Positions 1-7,336 of a DNA stretch of 37,221 bases are shown piece after piece. The stretch is from Candidatus Hydrogenedentota bacterium (lineage in GTDB: Bacteria > Hydrogenedentota > Hydrogenedentia > Hydrogenedentales > JAEUWI01). Below the pieces are notes generated by a model, which worked only from the letters and a program-made list of their open reading frames with translations, was not told the DNA's origin and did not search any database. The position numbers and the translations under genes were made by a program. The DNA lies in the NCBI GenBank assembly GCA_024280935.1, contig JAJRPE010000280.1, positions 1-37,221 on the forward strand, in the 5' to 3' direction. Numbering within the stretch: the first letter of the stretch is position 1; each line of letters begins with the position of its first letter.

Positions 1-536
1 ATATTGAGGGCCGTAACCACGATAGCCACAAACATAGGCACCACCGAATGGTTCGCCGCCTGAAAAAAAGTGGCCAGGGCCGTCACAAAGGCCAGGGGGA
101 GATAACTGAAGAGACGAATCTGAAAATAAACCAGCTCCAGCCGGGTTACTTCGGGTTCGTGGCCCATGAGCCCAAAAAGATAGGGCGCAATGGGATAGAA
201 GGCAACGGCGGTAAGTCCGGCAATAAGGGACAGATAAAGCCCCTGCCAGGCATAGGCACCGCAAAGGCGGTTTTCGTTACGCCCGAGACGCTGGGCCACA
301 AAGGTGCCCACACACCCCACGACACCCAGAACGAGGGTGCTCATGGTGTAGGACCAAATGCTGGCGGACCCGATGGCCGCCAAAGCTTCCGTCCCCAGCT
401 TATTGACCATGACCCGGTCAATAAACTCCATGATGGCAAAGGATAGAGAGCCCAGGATGATGGGGCCAGACATGACCATAATCTCGCGGACACCGGTCCA
501 GCGGGATTCATCCGGTTGATGGGCGAGAGACGTCAC
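1..536 (-). CDS. MATE family multidrug/organic cation exporter, N-terminal part
   Basis: Reading the minus strand from a GTG at 536 gives an open frame of 178 codons that runs off the left edge of the window. The translation contains SGPIILGSLSFAIMEFIDRV in the first membrane segment, followed by TEALAAIGSASIWSYT and a series of hydrophobic helices (roughly residues 20-50, 57-80, 95-115, 135-175). This is the usual N-terminal layout of NorM/DinF-type MATE transporters, which expel drugs or metabolites across the inner membrane in exchange for Na+ or H+. The start is uncertain: AAGAAGG lies about a dozen bases upstream of the GTG, and an internal ATG near residue 20 would cut into the first helix, so GTG is preferred. 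The substrate cannot be inferred. The upstream gap holds an R1 palindromic element. Confidence 0.85.
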   Translation of the reverse strand, partial: MTSLAHQPDESRWTGVREIMVMSGPIILGSLSFAIMEFIDRVMVNKLGTEALAAIGSASIWSYTMSTLVLGVVGCVGTFVAQRLGRNENRLCGAYAWQGLYLSLIAGLTAVAFYPIAPYLFGLMGHEPEVTRLELVYFQIRLFSYLPLAFVTALATFFQAANHSVVPMFVAIVVTALN

Positions 537-636
537 TACGTTAGCATACCTTCTTTTCCCCGAATCCCGATACCGGGGCGAAGGATAGCATACCTCGGTC
601 GGGTTGGCGAGAATTTCGACTCCATCACAAAGTCCG

Positions 637-878
637 GGGACTGACACGCCCCGAACAACGTAGATTATTCCCATTTACACGGAATTACAGGGCATTCTTT
701 TGATTCAACGGGATACACCTTGACGGGCGTGGCTGTCCCGTCGTTGGCGAAAGATTCACAGATTTCTTCACCAACAACGGGACAGCCACGGACCTTTGAG
801 CAACCTTGCTCCCATGAGATTCTGTGTAAAAAGCATGCTCTTTCTACCTGCCTGAGATGCTTGGTCCGTGTCAGTCCC
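637..878. mobile_element. R1 palindromic element, copy A (MITE-like)
   Basis: A 242-bp non-coding unit fills most of the 537-956 gap. It is bounded by GGGACTGACACG (637-648) and its exact inverse CGTGTCAGTCCC (867-878). In the middle, CGTGGCTGTCCCG (728-740) pairs perfectly with CGGGACAGCCACG (778-790), and the stem extends with one mismatch to 20 bp. A weaker internal pair, TTTACACGGAAT (674-685) against ATTCTGTGTAAA (819-830), lies in the arms. Copies B and C occur at 5449-5686 and from 37097 to the window edge. There is no transposase gene in it. The architecture suggests a non-autonomous element mobilised in trans, possibly by a REP-associated or HUH-type transposase; that is inference. 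I see no clear target duplication. Confidence 0.75.
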
Positions 879-956
879 TAAGCGTTCCCCATCGCAATGT
901 CCAGAGATGCCCACTGGTCTTGGGCTGTGGGCGAAGCTCATCTTGGGTGCGAATTC

Positions 957-2195
957 TCAGGCCTTGCCACGGTCGGGAAAGGCGACTTGAAGGGGGCCGT
1001 CCGCCGGTAGATTCAACTTCAGATCATAGCGGTGATTTCCCGCTATCATTTCATCCCAAGTCACGGTGCGTCCTTCGTAGGCTGCCATACGGCCCAAGAT
1101 GGAAGTGAGCGTGCTGCTCACCCCGTCATCGACGACGTACACGGGTTTTTGCTCTGTGATACTTCGGTGAAAATCCACGATGTTGTTCACCGCGCCATCC
1201 AGATAGATCCGACCAGTTTTTTCACCAATCCAGTGCTTGGATTTGCTTTCGATTTCGACGTTGCCACCATAGTGCGAATCCACCGTGCCCAAACTCCCAT
1301 AGACCCGTGCGCAGAGATCGTTATAGCCCGGCGCGAACTGGTTGGAGCTGAAGTCGATGAGGCCTTCGCCGGGATAGGTGTAAGTCACAATAAAATGATC
1401 CCAGCAATCACCGATGTCGGTGCGGACACGCCGCCCGCCAACGCCATGGGCTTTAACGGGGTGTTCATTCATGAACCAGTTGGCCACATCGATGACGTGG
1501 ATGTTCTGCTCCACAATAATATCGCCGGAGAGTGCCTGATCGAAAACCCAGTTGCGGAGCCGTCCGACTTCGCCATCGGGCTTGCCCTTCAAGCCAAGGC
1601 GACCCGTGTGGTAATAGGCCTGGCCACAGATGGGCGTGCCTATCATGCCCTCATGCACATGTTTCGCGGCCTGCCGGAAGGATGGGTTGTTCCGTGTCTG
1701 GAAATCAATGAGTACGCTCAGTTTCCCCTTCACTTTCGCAGCAGCCCGCTCGATATCCAAACATCCGGCCACGTCCACCGCGATGGGCTTGGCAAGGTAG
1801 ACGTGTTTTCCCGCCGCCAAGGCAGCGACCGTTTGCTCTGGGTGGAAGCAAGGGGGGCTGATAATGGCCACGGCATCCAGATCGCACGCCAGCAACTTCT
1901 GGTGGCCGGTCAGCCCACTGAAACACTGGTCCGCCGGGACATCCAGTTTCTTGGCGGCGGCATCCAGCCTGTCCTGGAAATAGTCCGCCAAGGCCACAAC
2001 TTTGGTAGTGGTATGCTGCTGGAACAGATCGCCGATCCAGGCACCCCGCTGGCCGCACCCGATGAGACCAATGCGCAACGGCGCTTCGGATTCCGCCGCG
2101 CTATTGGCGGCCATGAGGCCCATACTGGCCGCACCGGTGGCTGCGGTCTTTAGAAACTGGCGTCTGTCCTGGTCTTCGCGTTTGCTTTCTTGCAT
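957..2195 (-). CDS. Tat-exported Gfo/Idh/MocA family oxidoreductase
   Basis: This 412-residue protein starts with a twin-arginine signal (DRRQFLKTAATGAASMG, residues 10-26), so it is probably folded in the cytoplasm and exported to the periplasm with its cofactor. The Rossmann motif LRIGLIGCGQRGAW follows at about residue 40, and the C-terminal alpha/beta domain typical of glucose-fructose oxidoreductase/inositol dehydrogenase relatives follows after about 160. In the usual E-K-P motif the Glu is replaced (HVYLAKPIAVDV), while the catalytic-type Lys is kept. The ATG at 2195 has GGGAG about seven bases upstream. Such exported family members are abundant in PVC-type bacteria and generally oxidise or rearrange sugars NAD(P)-dependently; the substrate here is unknown. 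The gene stands alone between repeat-filled gaps. Confidence 0.9.
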   Translation of the reverse strand: MQESKREDQDRRQFLKTAATGAASMGLMAANSAAESEAPLRIGLIGCGQRGAWIGDLFQQHTTTKVVALADYFQDRLDAAAKKLDVPADQCFSGLTGHQKLLACDLDAVAIISPPCFHPEQTVAALAAGKHVYLAKPIAVDVAGCLDIERAAAKVKGKLSVLIDFQTRNNPSFRQAAKHVHEGMIGTPICGQAYYHTGRLGLKGKPDGEVGRLRNWVFDQALSGDIIVEQNIHVIDVANWFMNEHPVKAHGVGGRRVRTDIGDCWDHFIVTYTYPGEGLIDFSSNQFAPGYNDLCARVYGSLGTVDSHYGGNVEIESKSKHWIGEKTGRIYLDGAVNNIVDFHRSITEQKPVYVVDDGVSSTLTSILGRMAAYEGRTVTWDEMIAGNHRYDLKLNLPADGPLQVAFPDRGKA

Positions 2196-2295
2196 GATGA
2201 ACTCCCGTTTGCAGCAGATAGTTTTTCCACAGGGACATGGTAACAGAAAGCGGCAGCCAGGAGGCTGGAATGTCCAACCCCCTGGTCGTCAAATC

Positions 2296-2565
2296 GTAAG
2301 CGTTCACAGCACACTTCGGGCGCCACCCTTACACGGAGGAGCGAAGCGGGGGAGTTTAAGGGTGCAAGCCATCTGGAAAAAATTACGCCGACAAAAAAGA
2401 CCGCGTGGGGTTGTCTGCGCAGGTGATGATATATATAAGCCAGAGGATTTTGGTGAACCCGCACCCACAAGGCCACTCGTACCTCGTGTCCGTGTAGGTG
2501 GCACCCCGAGCCGCTTTGGATAAGAATCAAGATTAACGTCGGGAACAGTGGCTGTGAACGCTTAC
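2296..2565. mobile_element. IS66-like miniature inverted-repeat element
   Basis: GTAAGCGTTCACAGC (2296-2310) is repeated in exact inverse as GCTGTGAACGCTTAC (2551-2565), bounding a 270-bp segment without a gene. The flanks are GTCAAATC (2288-2295) and ATCAAATC (2566-2573), an 8-bp direct repeat with one mismatch. From family knowledge, IS66-group ends commonly begin with GTAA and generate 8-bp target duplications, so this looks like a MITE derived from such an element. An R2 palindromic pair (2318-2506) is nested inside. Confidence 0.65.
2318..2506. repeat. R2 paired palindromic repeat, copy 1
   Basis: Two inverted units face each other across 189 bp: GGGCGCCACCC from 2318 and GGTGGCACCC ending at 2506. 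Each unit continues inward through a small hairpin-like stretch and then a G-rich tail (AAGGGTGC on the left; on the right GCACCCACAAGG read from the other strand). The right unit is nearly identical to the left unit of copy 2 at 13427. The left unit matches the left unit of copy 3 at 30244. It lies inside the miniature element at 2296-2565. Confidence 0.7.
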
Positions 2566-2694
2566 ATCAAATCTCCACGATCACGAATAAAACAGGCTTC
2601 CCCATGGTACTACTTTTATATGGTATGGTAGCCTCGCACCATGAGGGAGATCGCCCCATCACGCCGCAATCGACCAGGTATCCGGGAGATCGGA

Positions 2695-4113
2695 ATGCAA
2701 CAAGACTCGCCTAGACCCCGCAAATGGGATCGCAAGACGATTCTATGCAATGCCCTGTGTCTCCTTCTGCCCTTCCCATTGCCTGTCGCCCATGAAGTCT
2801 TCGGCATAGGGACCTTTTCCCAAGTCGCTTATGGGGAGATGGGCATCGTGGCAGTATTCTTGTGTTATCTCATGGTCGGGGTGAAGCCGGGCTGGGGTAA
2901 ACTCCTGGCGGTCCAAGCTTTCCTTGCGCTGGGCTTTCTGCCCCGCCTCATCATACTGCTCCTGTCGGGCGTATTGGATTTTACCCTGGCCCAAGCCCTG
3001 TTCCTCCTCCTCATTCCGGGTGTGTTCGTTGCCGTCTTCCTGCTTGGGCACTGGATTCTCTCTGGATTGACCGGGCCGCAAGCCCAACGATTCACGGCCT
3101 TCATGTACATTCTCGCGGCGGGCATGCACGCCATCTTGCTGCCTGTTCTCCTGGGGGAACCGCTGCTTTCCCACACCATACACACGACCGAGGTGGAAGA
3201 AGCCATGATCGCGGTCAGCCCGGACGGCACCCGTGTCCTGACCCATAGTGCGTTAACACCCCTCATCGTCACCCTCTATGCCGCCAACGATGGCCTCGAC
3301 GTACTCCGACACGAGTCGTTGCCCGGCTATCCGGTGGGTATCCGCGTTCGCAAGAATCACGCCCTTATCGCCCTCCGCATTATAGACAAGGAAAAGGAAA
3401 CTATACGGATAGATTTTGTTCGTTTCTCCGAAAATGGGGTGGAGACCATCAGCAGCTACGCCTGTCCATCGGAGCAAAACCCCTCCCATCTGGTCAACAA
3501 TCTGTCCCCCGACGGTACCCTGCTGGCCCTGGCGGACGGATCCTTCGTGGACGTTGAAACGGGCCATCGGATCGACCGGCATCTGGTAGATACCGACACC
3601 AACCTGACATTTGTGACGTGGATGGAACGGGATGGACGGGCGGTTTACTATGACAAAAAGAAGCAACGTCTTGAGTTCGTTGAGCCGCTATCGAATGCGA
3701 TAGAAAGCTATACGTTGCGGGGCCATCCCTGGCCCCTGTCAACATTGGCCGTTTTTCCTGACGGAAAACAGGTATGGTACGAAGAGCGGGCCCCCTTCTT
3801 GTGGCTCCAGGGCTATGTAGAAAATCTCAATGATCGTGTTCGAAACAGGCTTCTCCGCAACCGGGGCAGGGCACTGGAAGGGAGTTCGCATGTGTGGACC
3901 GGAGACCATTCCCTCACCTATACCACCGAAACGGGCACCCTGGAAACACACACATTCGATAACGAGCACTTGAAACACACCATGAAACGCCATACCCAAC
4001 TCTATGAGATGTCCTTTGGCGCGGCCTTCGCAAGCGAGACGGGCTGGCTTTTCTGGACGACCCAGCCGCAATATGGCGAGGGCATTGCCATTCACCGGAA
4101 GCGAATTCCATAG
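2695..4113 (+). CDS. Membrane protein with C-terminal beta-propeller-like domain, unknown function
   Basis: I do not recognise this protein as a named family. The ATG at 2695 is preferred over one at 2641 because GGGAGA precedes it at proper spacing; this gives 472 residues. The first ~150 residues hold about five hydrophobic segments (for example TILCNALCLLLPFPLPV, GIVAVFLCYLMVGV, FLPRLIILLLSGVLDF and FTAFMYILAAGMHAILLPV). The rest is soluble, with recurring SPDGTRVL, SPDGTLLALADG and FPDGKQVWYEE strands like those of WD40/TolB-type propeller blades. A membrane anchor with an extracytoplasmic or cytoplasmic sensing or scaffold propeller is a reasonable guess. It is monocistronic; both flanks are repeat-rich. 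Confidence 0.75.
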   Translation: MQQDSPRPRKWDRKTILCNALCLLLPFPLPVAHEVFGIGTFSQVAYGEMGIVAVFLCYLMVGVKPGWGKLLAVQAFLALGFLPRLIILLLSGVLDFTLAQALFLLLIPGVFVAVFLLGHWILSGLTGPQAQRFTAFMYILAAGMHAILLPVLLGEPLLSHTIHTTEVEEAMIAVSPDGTRVLTHSALTPLIVTLYAANDGLDVLRHESLPGYPVGIRVRKNHALIALRIIDKEKETIRIDFVRFSENGVETISSYACPSEQNPSHLVNNLSPDGTLLALADGSFVDVETGHRIDRHLVDTDTNLTFVTWMERDGRAVYYDKKKQRLEFVEPLSNAIESYTLRGHPWPLSTLAVFPDGKQVWYEERAPFLWLQGYVENLNDRVRNRLLRNRGRALEGSSHVWTGDHSLTYTTETGTLETHTFDNEHLKHTMKRHTQLYEMSFGAAFASETGWLFWTTQPQYGEGIAIHRKRIP

Positions 4114-4189
4114 CGCCCCGTTCTCAAATAGAGTCCATAGGAAACAAGAAAGCGCCATGTCATTCCCACGCACGGGCCTGTCGATTTAG

Positions 4190-4580
4190 TAACCACCGGC
4201 AGAGCCGGGGGTATGAGGAGGGCCCCTAAAAGGGGCCGATTCGTCAAACTCAGGGTACGAAGCCAAAGCAGTTAGTCCCGTAGGGACGACATATCGTAGC
4301 CCAGCGGTGAAGCGAGGTACGAGCGGAACCCTGGGTAGACCGGTGCACGAAGGGCTGAACTCCGAAGGAGTGGCATAGAAAACTCCTGACACATTCCCAA
4401 CACCTCTATGCCACCCCTTCGGGGTTAAACATCTCTTGCATTCGAGCTATCCCAGGGTTCGCTTCGCTCACGCCTGGGCTACGATATGTCGTCCCTACGG
4501 GACTAGAACAACATGGCGCACACCGCGCAGTGTATGAATGCCAACAACTAACGCCGGAACGGCAGAGCCGGTGGATTAAG
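4190..4580. repeat. R3 palindromic repeat, copy 1
   Basis: This intergenic block of about 390 bp begins with the hairpin CCACCGGCAGAGCCGG (4194-4209) and ends with CGCCGGAACGGCAGAGCCGG (4552-4571). Inside it is a perfect 31-bp inverted repeat: AGTCCCGTAGGGACGACATA... at 4274-4304 pairs with the arm at 4474-4504. A shorter hairpin arm, AAGCGAGGTACGAGCGG, is at 4310-4326. The same ends and a related core are found at 23076-23473. No open frame in it looks protein-like. Confidence 0.7.
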
Positions 4581-4638
4581 TAGGATTTAGTGTATAAGGG
4601 GCGAACAAATCCTACATTCCTGTTCTGTCAGGGCACGG

Positions 4639-4828
4639 TGTCATTCCCGCGAACGCGGGAATCCAGTGAGTTTCGGCGGTTTGTGCGTTCGCGAGGATGA
4701 CGAATACGGGCGTTCCTTCCAAACGGTAGGGGCGAATGCGTAAATCGACAGGCCCGCACGTGGGAATCCAGGACACGGCGGGTTTGCCCCATGTCGCCAC
4801 TGGATCCCCGCGTTCGCGAGGATGACGG
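4639..4828. repeat. R4 palindromic repeat array
   Basis: Two R4 units lie in tandem upstream of the regulator gene. The first is short (4639-4702): TGTCATTCCCGCGAACGCGG at the left and GCGTTCGCGAGGATGACG at the right. The second (about 4740-4828) contains CACGTGGGAATCCAGGACAC and ends CTGGATCCCCGCGTTCGCGA-GGATGACG. Over its right 70 bp it matches the 84-bp copies at 15361 and 18907. A detached left end matching the second unit in inverse lies at 4162-4189, on the other side of R3 copy 1, so the arrays have been rearranged or broken by insertion. Confidence 0.7.
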
Positions 4829-4907
4829 CCCCTCGCCCTGGGTTGGGGGCAACGCCAACGCTCGTTTTGGACTGGACATTTCGGGCGAATGGGTGTAGCC
4901 TCATGGT

Positions 4908-5426
4908 ATGGCGTTAATCGGATTCCAGATTGATGACCCGGCGAACCGCATGACCCTGAAGATCATGTTGGAAGCCGAAGGTCACACCATCGTAGACGGT
5001 GACCGGGGAACGCCGCTGCTCATCTCCGACGATCTGCGTTGGGCCGTCACCCGCGTGTCACCCACCTCCGCCGTCCTGGTGCTCAGCAAAGCGGAGCAGG
5101 TGTCTTCGGCGGTTCAAACCATGCGCCAAGGGGTTTTCGGGTATATTTTCCTTCCCTTCCAGCCTGGCGAGGCCGGCATCATGGTCCAACGCGCTCTGGC
5201 CTCGCAAACAGGCGACGAGATTCCACCGAAAAGCGACGAGGGACCCATTCGCACGCTGGAGGCCGTTGAGTCGGCCCATATTCTGGAAACCTTGCGCCGC
5301 TGCAAGAACAACCAGGCAAAAACGGCGCGCCTACTGGGCATAGGACGCAACACACTCTGGCGAAAGCTCAAGAAAATTGAGACTATGCAGAAGATGGTCC
5401 AACCCGATGATACGCCGGTTTCGTAG
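4908..5426 (+). CDS. Degenerate receiver plus Fis-type HTH regulator
   Basis: This 172-residue protein has the layout of the RegA/ActR class: a receiver-like domain (1-115) joined to a Fis-type DNA-binding helix-turn-helix (about 125-162; HILETLRRCKNNQAKTARLL then GIGRNTLWRKLKK). There is no AAA+ module. The receiver fold is visible (FQIDDPANRMTLKIMLEAEG, AVLVLSKAEQVSSAVQTMRQ, GYIFLPFQPGE), but the conserved switch Lys before the PF motif is Leu, and no clear phosphoacceptor Asp sits in the third strand. It may therefore be a pseudo-receiver that works without phosphorylation. No histidine kinase is adjacent. Its Fis motif resembles that of the sigma-54 activator at 9882. The start has only a weak ribosome site. 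Confidence 0.8.
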   Translation: MALIGFQIDDPANRMTLKIMLEAEGHTIVDGDRGTPLLISDDLRWAVTRVSPTSAVLVLSKAEQVSSAVQTMRQGVFGYIFLPFQPGEAGIMVQRALASQTGDEIPPKSDEGPIRTLEAVESAHILETLRRCKNNQAKTARLLGIGRNTLWRKLKKIETMQKMVQPDDTPVS

Positions 5427-5448
5427 GGGTTGGCAGAGACGGCTCCTG

Positions 5449-5686
5449 GGGACTGACACGATCAAAGGCTCTTCGAGTAGGAAAAATCGCTTTAATCAGA
5501 AAAAAACCTCTTTTGTAGTACCATCACATTGGTCGTGTCTGTCCCGTTGTTGCTGAAGGGAGCGACGTATTTTTCACCAACGACGGGACAGACACGGAGC
5601 TTAGGTTTTCCTTTGTTTCCACACGGTTCAGCGTATGAAGTTCTGTTATTTCAGTGTGACGGTAGTGCGTGGCCCGTGTCAGTCCC
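5449..5686. mobile_element. R1 palindromic element, copy B (MITE-like)
   Basis: This 238-bp unit has the same ends as copy A: GGGACTGACACG at 5449-5460 and CGTGTCAGTCCC at 5675-5686. The central stem is CGTGTCTGTCCCG (5534-5546) with CGGGACAGACACG (5584-5596). Relative to copy A, one base pair in the stem has changed on both sides (G-C to T-A), so pairing is kept. The arms are largely diverged from copy A. It lies between the regulator gene and the terminator of the pseudopilus operon. Confidence 0.75.
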
Positions 5687-5741
5687 TGATGCGGCTCGGA
5701 AGTACGTCTCTGAGACCCCCTTCCCACGCCGATTGAAACAG

Positions 5742-5777
5742 AAACCGGGCGCTTCGATTTCTCGAAGCGCCCGGTTT
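5742..5777 (-). terminator. Strong stem-loop after gspF
   Basis: A perfect 16-bp stem (AAACCGGGCGCTTCGA, 5742-5757, with TCGAAGCGCCCGGTTT, 5762-5777) closes a TTTC loop 33 bp beyond the gspF stop codon. On the minus strand only a short T-rich stretch follows, so it may act as an intrinsic terminator or as a 3' stabilising hairpin for the gspI-J-K-F message. Confidence 0.7.
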
Positions 5778-5809
5778 GTAGTCGTTAATCCAAGGTTTCC
5801 CTGCTGCGG

Positions 5810-7249
5810 CTACGCGCCTGCGGAACCAAGCTGCTCGATGAGCTCAACCAACGGTCCGAAGAGGGCCACGAAAAGAAAAAGGATGCCTACACCAACGATG
5901 ACGGTGAAAATCGGCTGCAACGCCTCGCCCAGACCGCCAGTAAGAATTTCCACATCCTTTTCATAGATGTCCGCCACCTGATCGGCGACCTCATCAACCC
6001 GGCCCGATTCCTCGCCGGTCACCAGCATGTCTGTCACCACGTGGGGTATGGCCGGTGCCGCTTTGCGGAGGGGCGCTTCCATGCCACCACCCCGTTCAAT
6101 GGAGTCACGCACTCCCTGCAGGGCTTGTGCGACACGCAGATTACCCACCGAGGAGCGGGTCAATTCCAACGTCGCCATCATGGGCACACCAGAACGAATC
6201 AGCAGGGCCATCGTGCGCGTCAACTCCACAAGAGCACTACCCTTCACGATAGGACCCATAACCGGAATGCGGAGCTTGATGCCATCCGTCAACAGCCGAA
6301 AGGACTGCGACCGGCCAACCGCGAATTTGTACCCCACAAAAAGGGCAAGCGCAATGATCAGGGGGAGCCACCAATAGCTCGAAACCGTGTCGGATGCATC
6401 GAACAAAAACTTGGCCATCCCCTTAATTTCTATGTCCGCCTTGCTGAACATATCCTTAAACTCTGGGATTACAAAACTGGAAATAAGCCACGTAACCAGC
6501 CCGCACGCGAAAACCAGGATAGCAGGATAAAACATCGCGGCCTTCACGCGTTTTCGCATGAGCTCCAATTCCGTGCGACTGGCAACCACACGCTCCAAAA
6601 CCGTAATCAACGTACCGCTGGCCTCGCTCGCCTTAATGAGGTTGACAAATACGCGGTCAAAGTACCTGCTGTGGCGATCAAAAGCCTGCCAGAGCGGATT
6701 GCCCGCCTCTACATACTGGGTAATATCCGCTACCAATGCGCGGACATTAGCTTTCTCTCCACGCTTGGAAAGAGTTTGCAGGGAACGGAGAATGGGCGTG
6801 CCCGCCTTCAACAACATGATAAGTTGGCGAAGGAAATAGGTAACATCGCTCTTGCGCACGCTACTCAAGGAGGTAACCTTGGCCGCTGGCCCCGTATACT
6901 CTTCCCGAGATGCTGTCTTTTTCCCCTCCTTGGCAACAACGGTCTTCGGCTTGGCAGCCACCGCCCTTACCGCAATGGGTTTTCCGACGAAGGAACCCGC
7001 ATCGGGTGCGTCGCCTTCCGCACTCCCACCCAGCGCCTCAGCCAATCCCTTGACATCAATCTTTTTCGTCCCTATTTTTCTCGCAGCGGGTTTCTTTGCG
7101 GCCACTTTCCGCGCCGTCACCTTCCGCGCAGCCGGCTTCTTTGCGGCACGTTTCTTTGCGACCGACTTCTTCTTCGCCGCCGGTTTCTTTGCGGTAGCGC
7201 CTTCTGCGGCATCATCACTGACTTCTGGGTTCTCGGCTTCGTTAGCCAT
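5810..7249 (-). CDS. gspF: Type II secretion/type IV pilus inner membrane platform protein with Lys/Ala-rich tail
   Basis: The protein has 479 residues. From about residue 125 it shows the two repeated GspF/PilC domains: FLRQLIMLLKAGTPILRSLQ in the first and LTRTMALLIRSGVPMMATLE in the second. Three membrane segments are present (around 235-260, 290-310 and 450-472). GspF is the inner-membrane platform that links the assembly ATPase to pseudopilin polymerisation. The first ~90 residues are unusual. Residues 18-65 are a string of AAKKPAAKK/KKPAARK motifs like histone H1 C-terminal tails, followed by a low-complexity linker. Normal GspF is about 400 residues and starts directly with the first domain. 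The ATG at 7249 has GGAGAGG upstream, so the tail seems genuinely translated. It is the last gene of the gspI-J-K-F operon; the ATPase, secretin and major pseudopilin genes are not in the window. Confidence 0.92.
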   Translation of the reverse strand: MANEAENPEVSDDAAEGATAKKPAAKKKSVAKKRAAKKPAARKVTARKVAAKKPAARKIGTKKIDVKGLAEALGGSAEGDAPDAGSFVGKPIAVRAVAAKPKTVVAKEGKKTASREEYTGPAAKVTSLSSVRKSDVTYFLRQLIMLLKAGTPILRSLQTLSKRGEKANVRALVADITQYVEAGNPLWQAFDRHSRYFDRVFVNLIKASEASGTLITVLERVVASRTELELMRKRVKAAMFYPAILVFACGLVTWLISSFVIPEFKDMFSKADIEIKGMAKFLFDASDTVSSYWWLPLIIALALFVGYKFAVGRSQSFRLLTDGIKLRIPVMGPIVKGSALVELTRTMALLIRSGVPMMATLELTRSSVGNLRVAQALQGVRDSIERGGGMEAPLRKAAPAIPHVVTDMLVTGEESGRVDEVADQVADIYEKDVEILTGGLGEALQPIFTVIVGVGILFLFVALFGPLVELIEQLGSAGA

Positions 7250-7336
7250 CAGACGGCATCCTCTCCAGAGTTACTATTCGATGACCCACGTAGAGGGGCC
7301 AATTTCATTATTCACAAGGTCGCGCCCGGGATCACA

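Noticed and set aside
1032-2153. Long plus-strand open frame opposite the Tat-exported dehydrogenase
   Set aside because: It is antisense to a clear Gfo/Idh/MocA protein and has no domain signature; GC-rich codon use on the other strand explains it.
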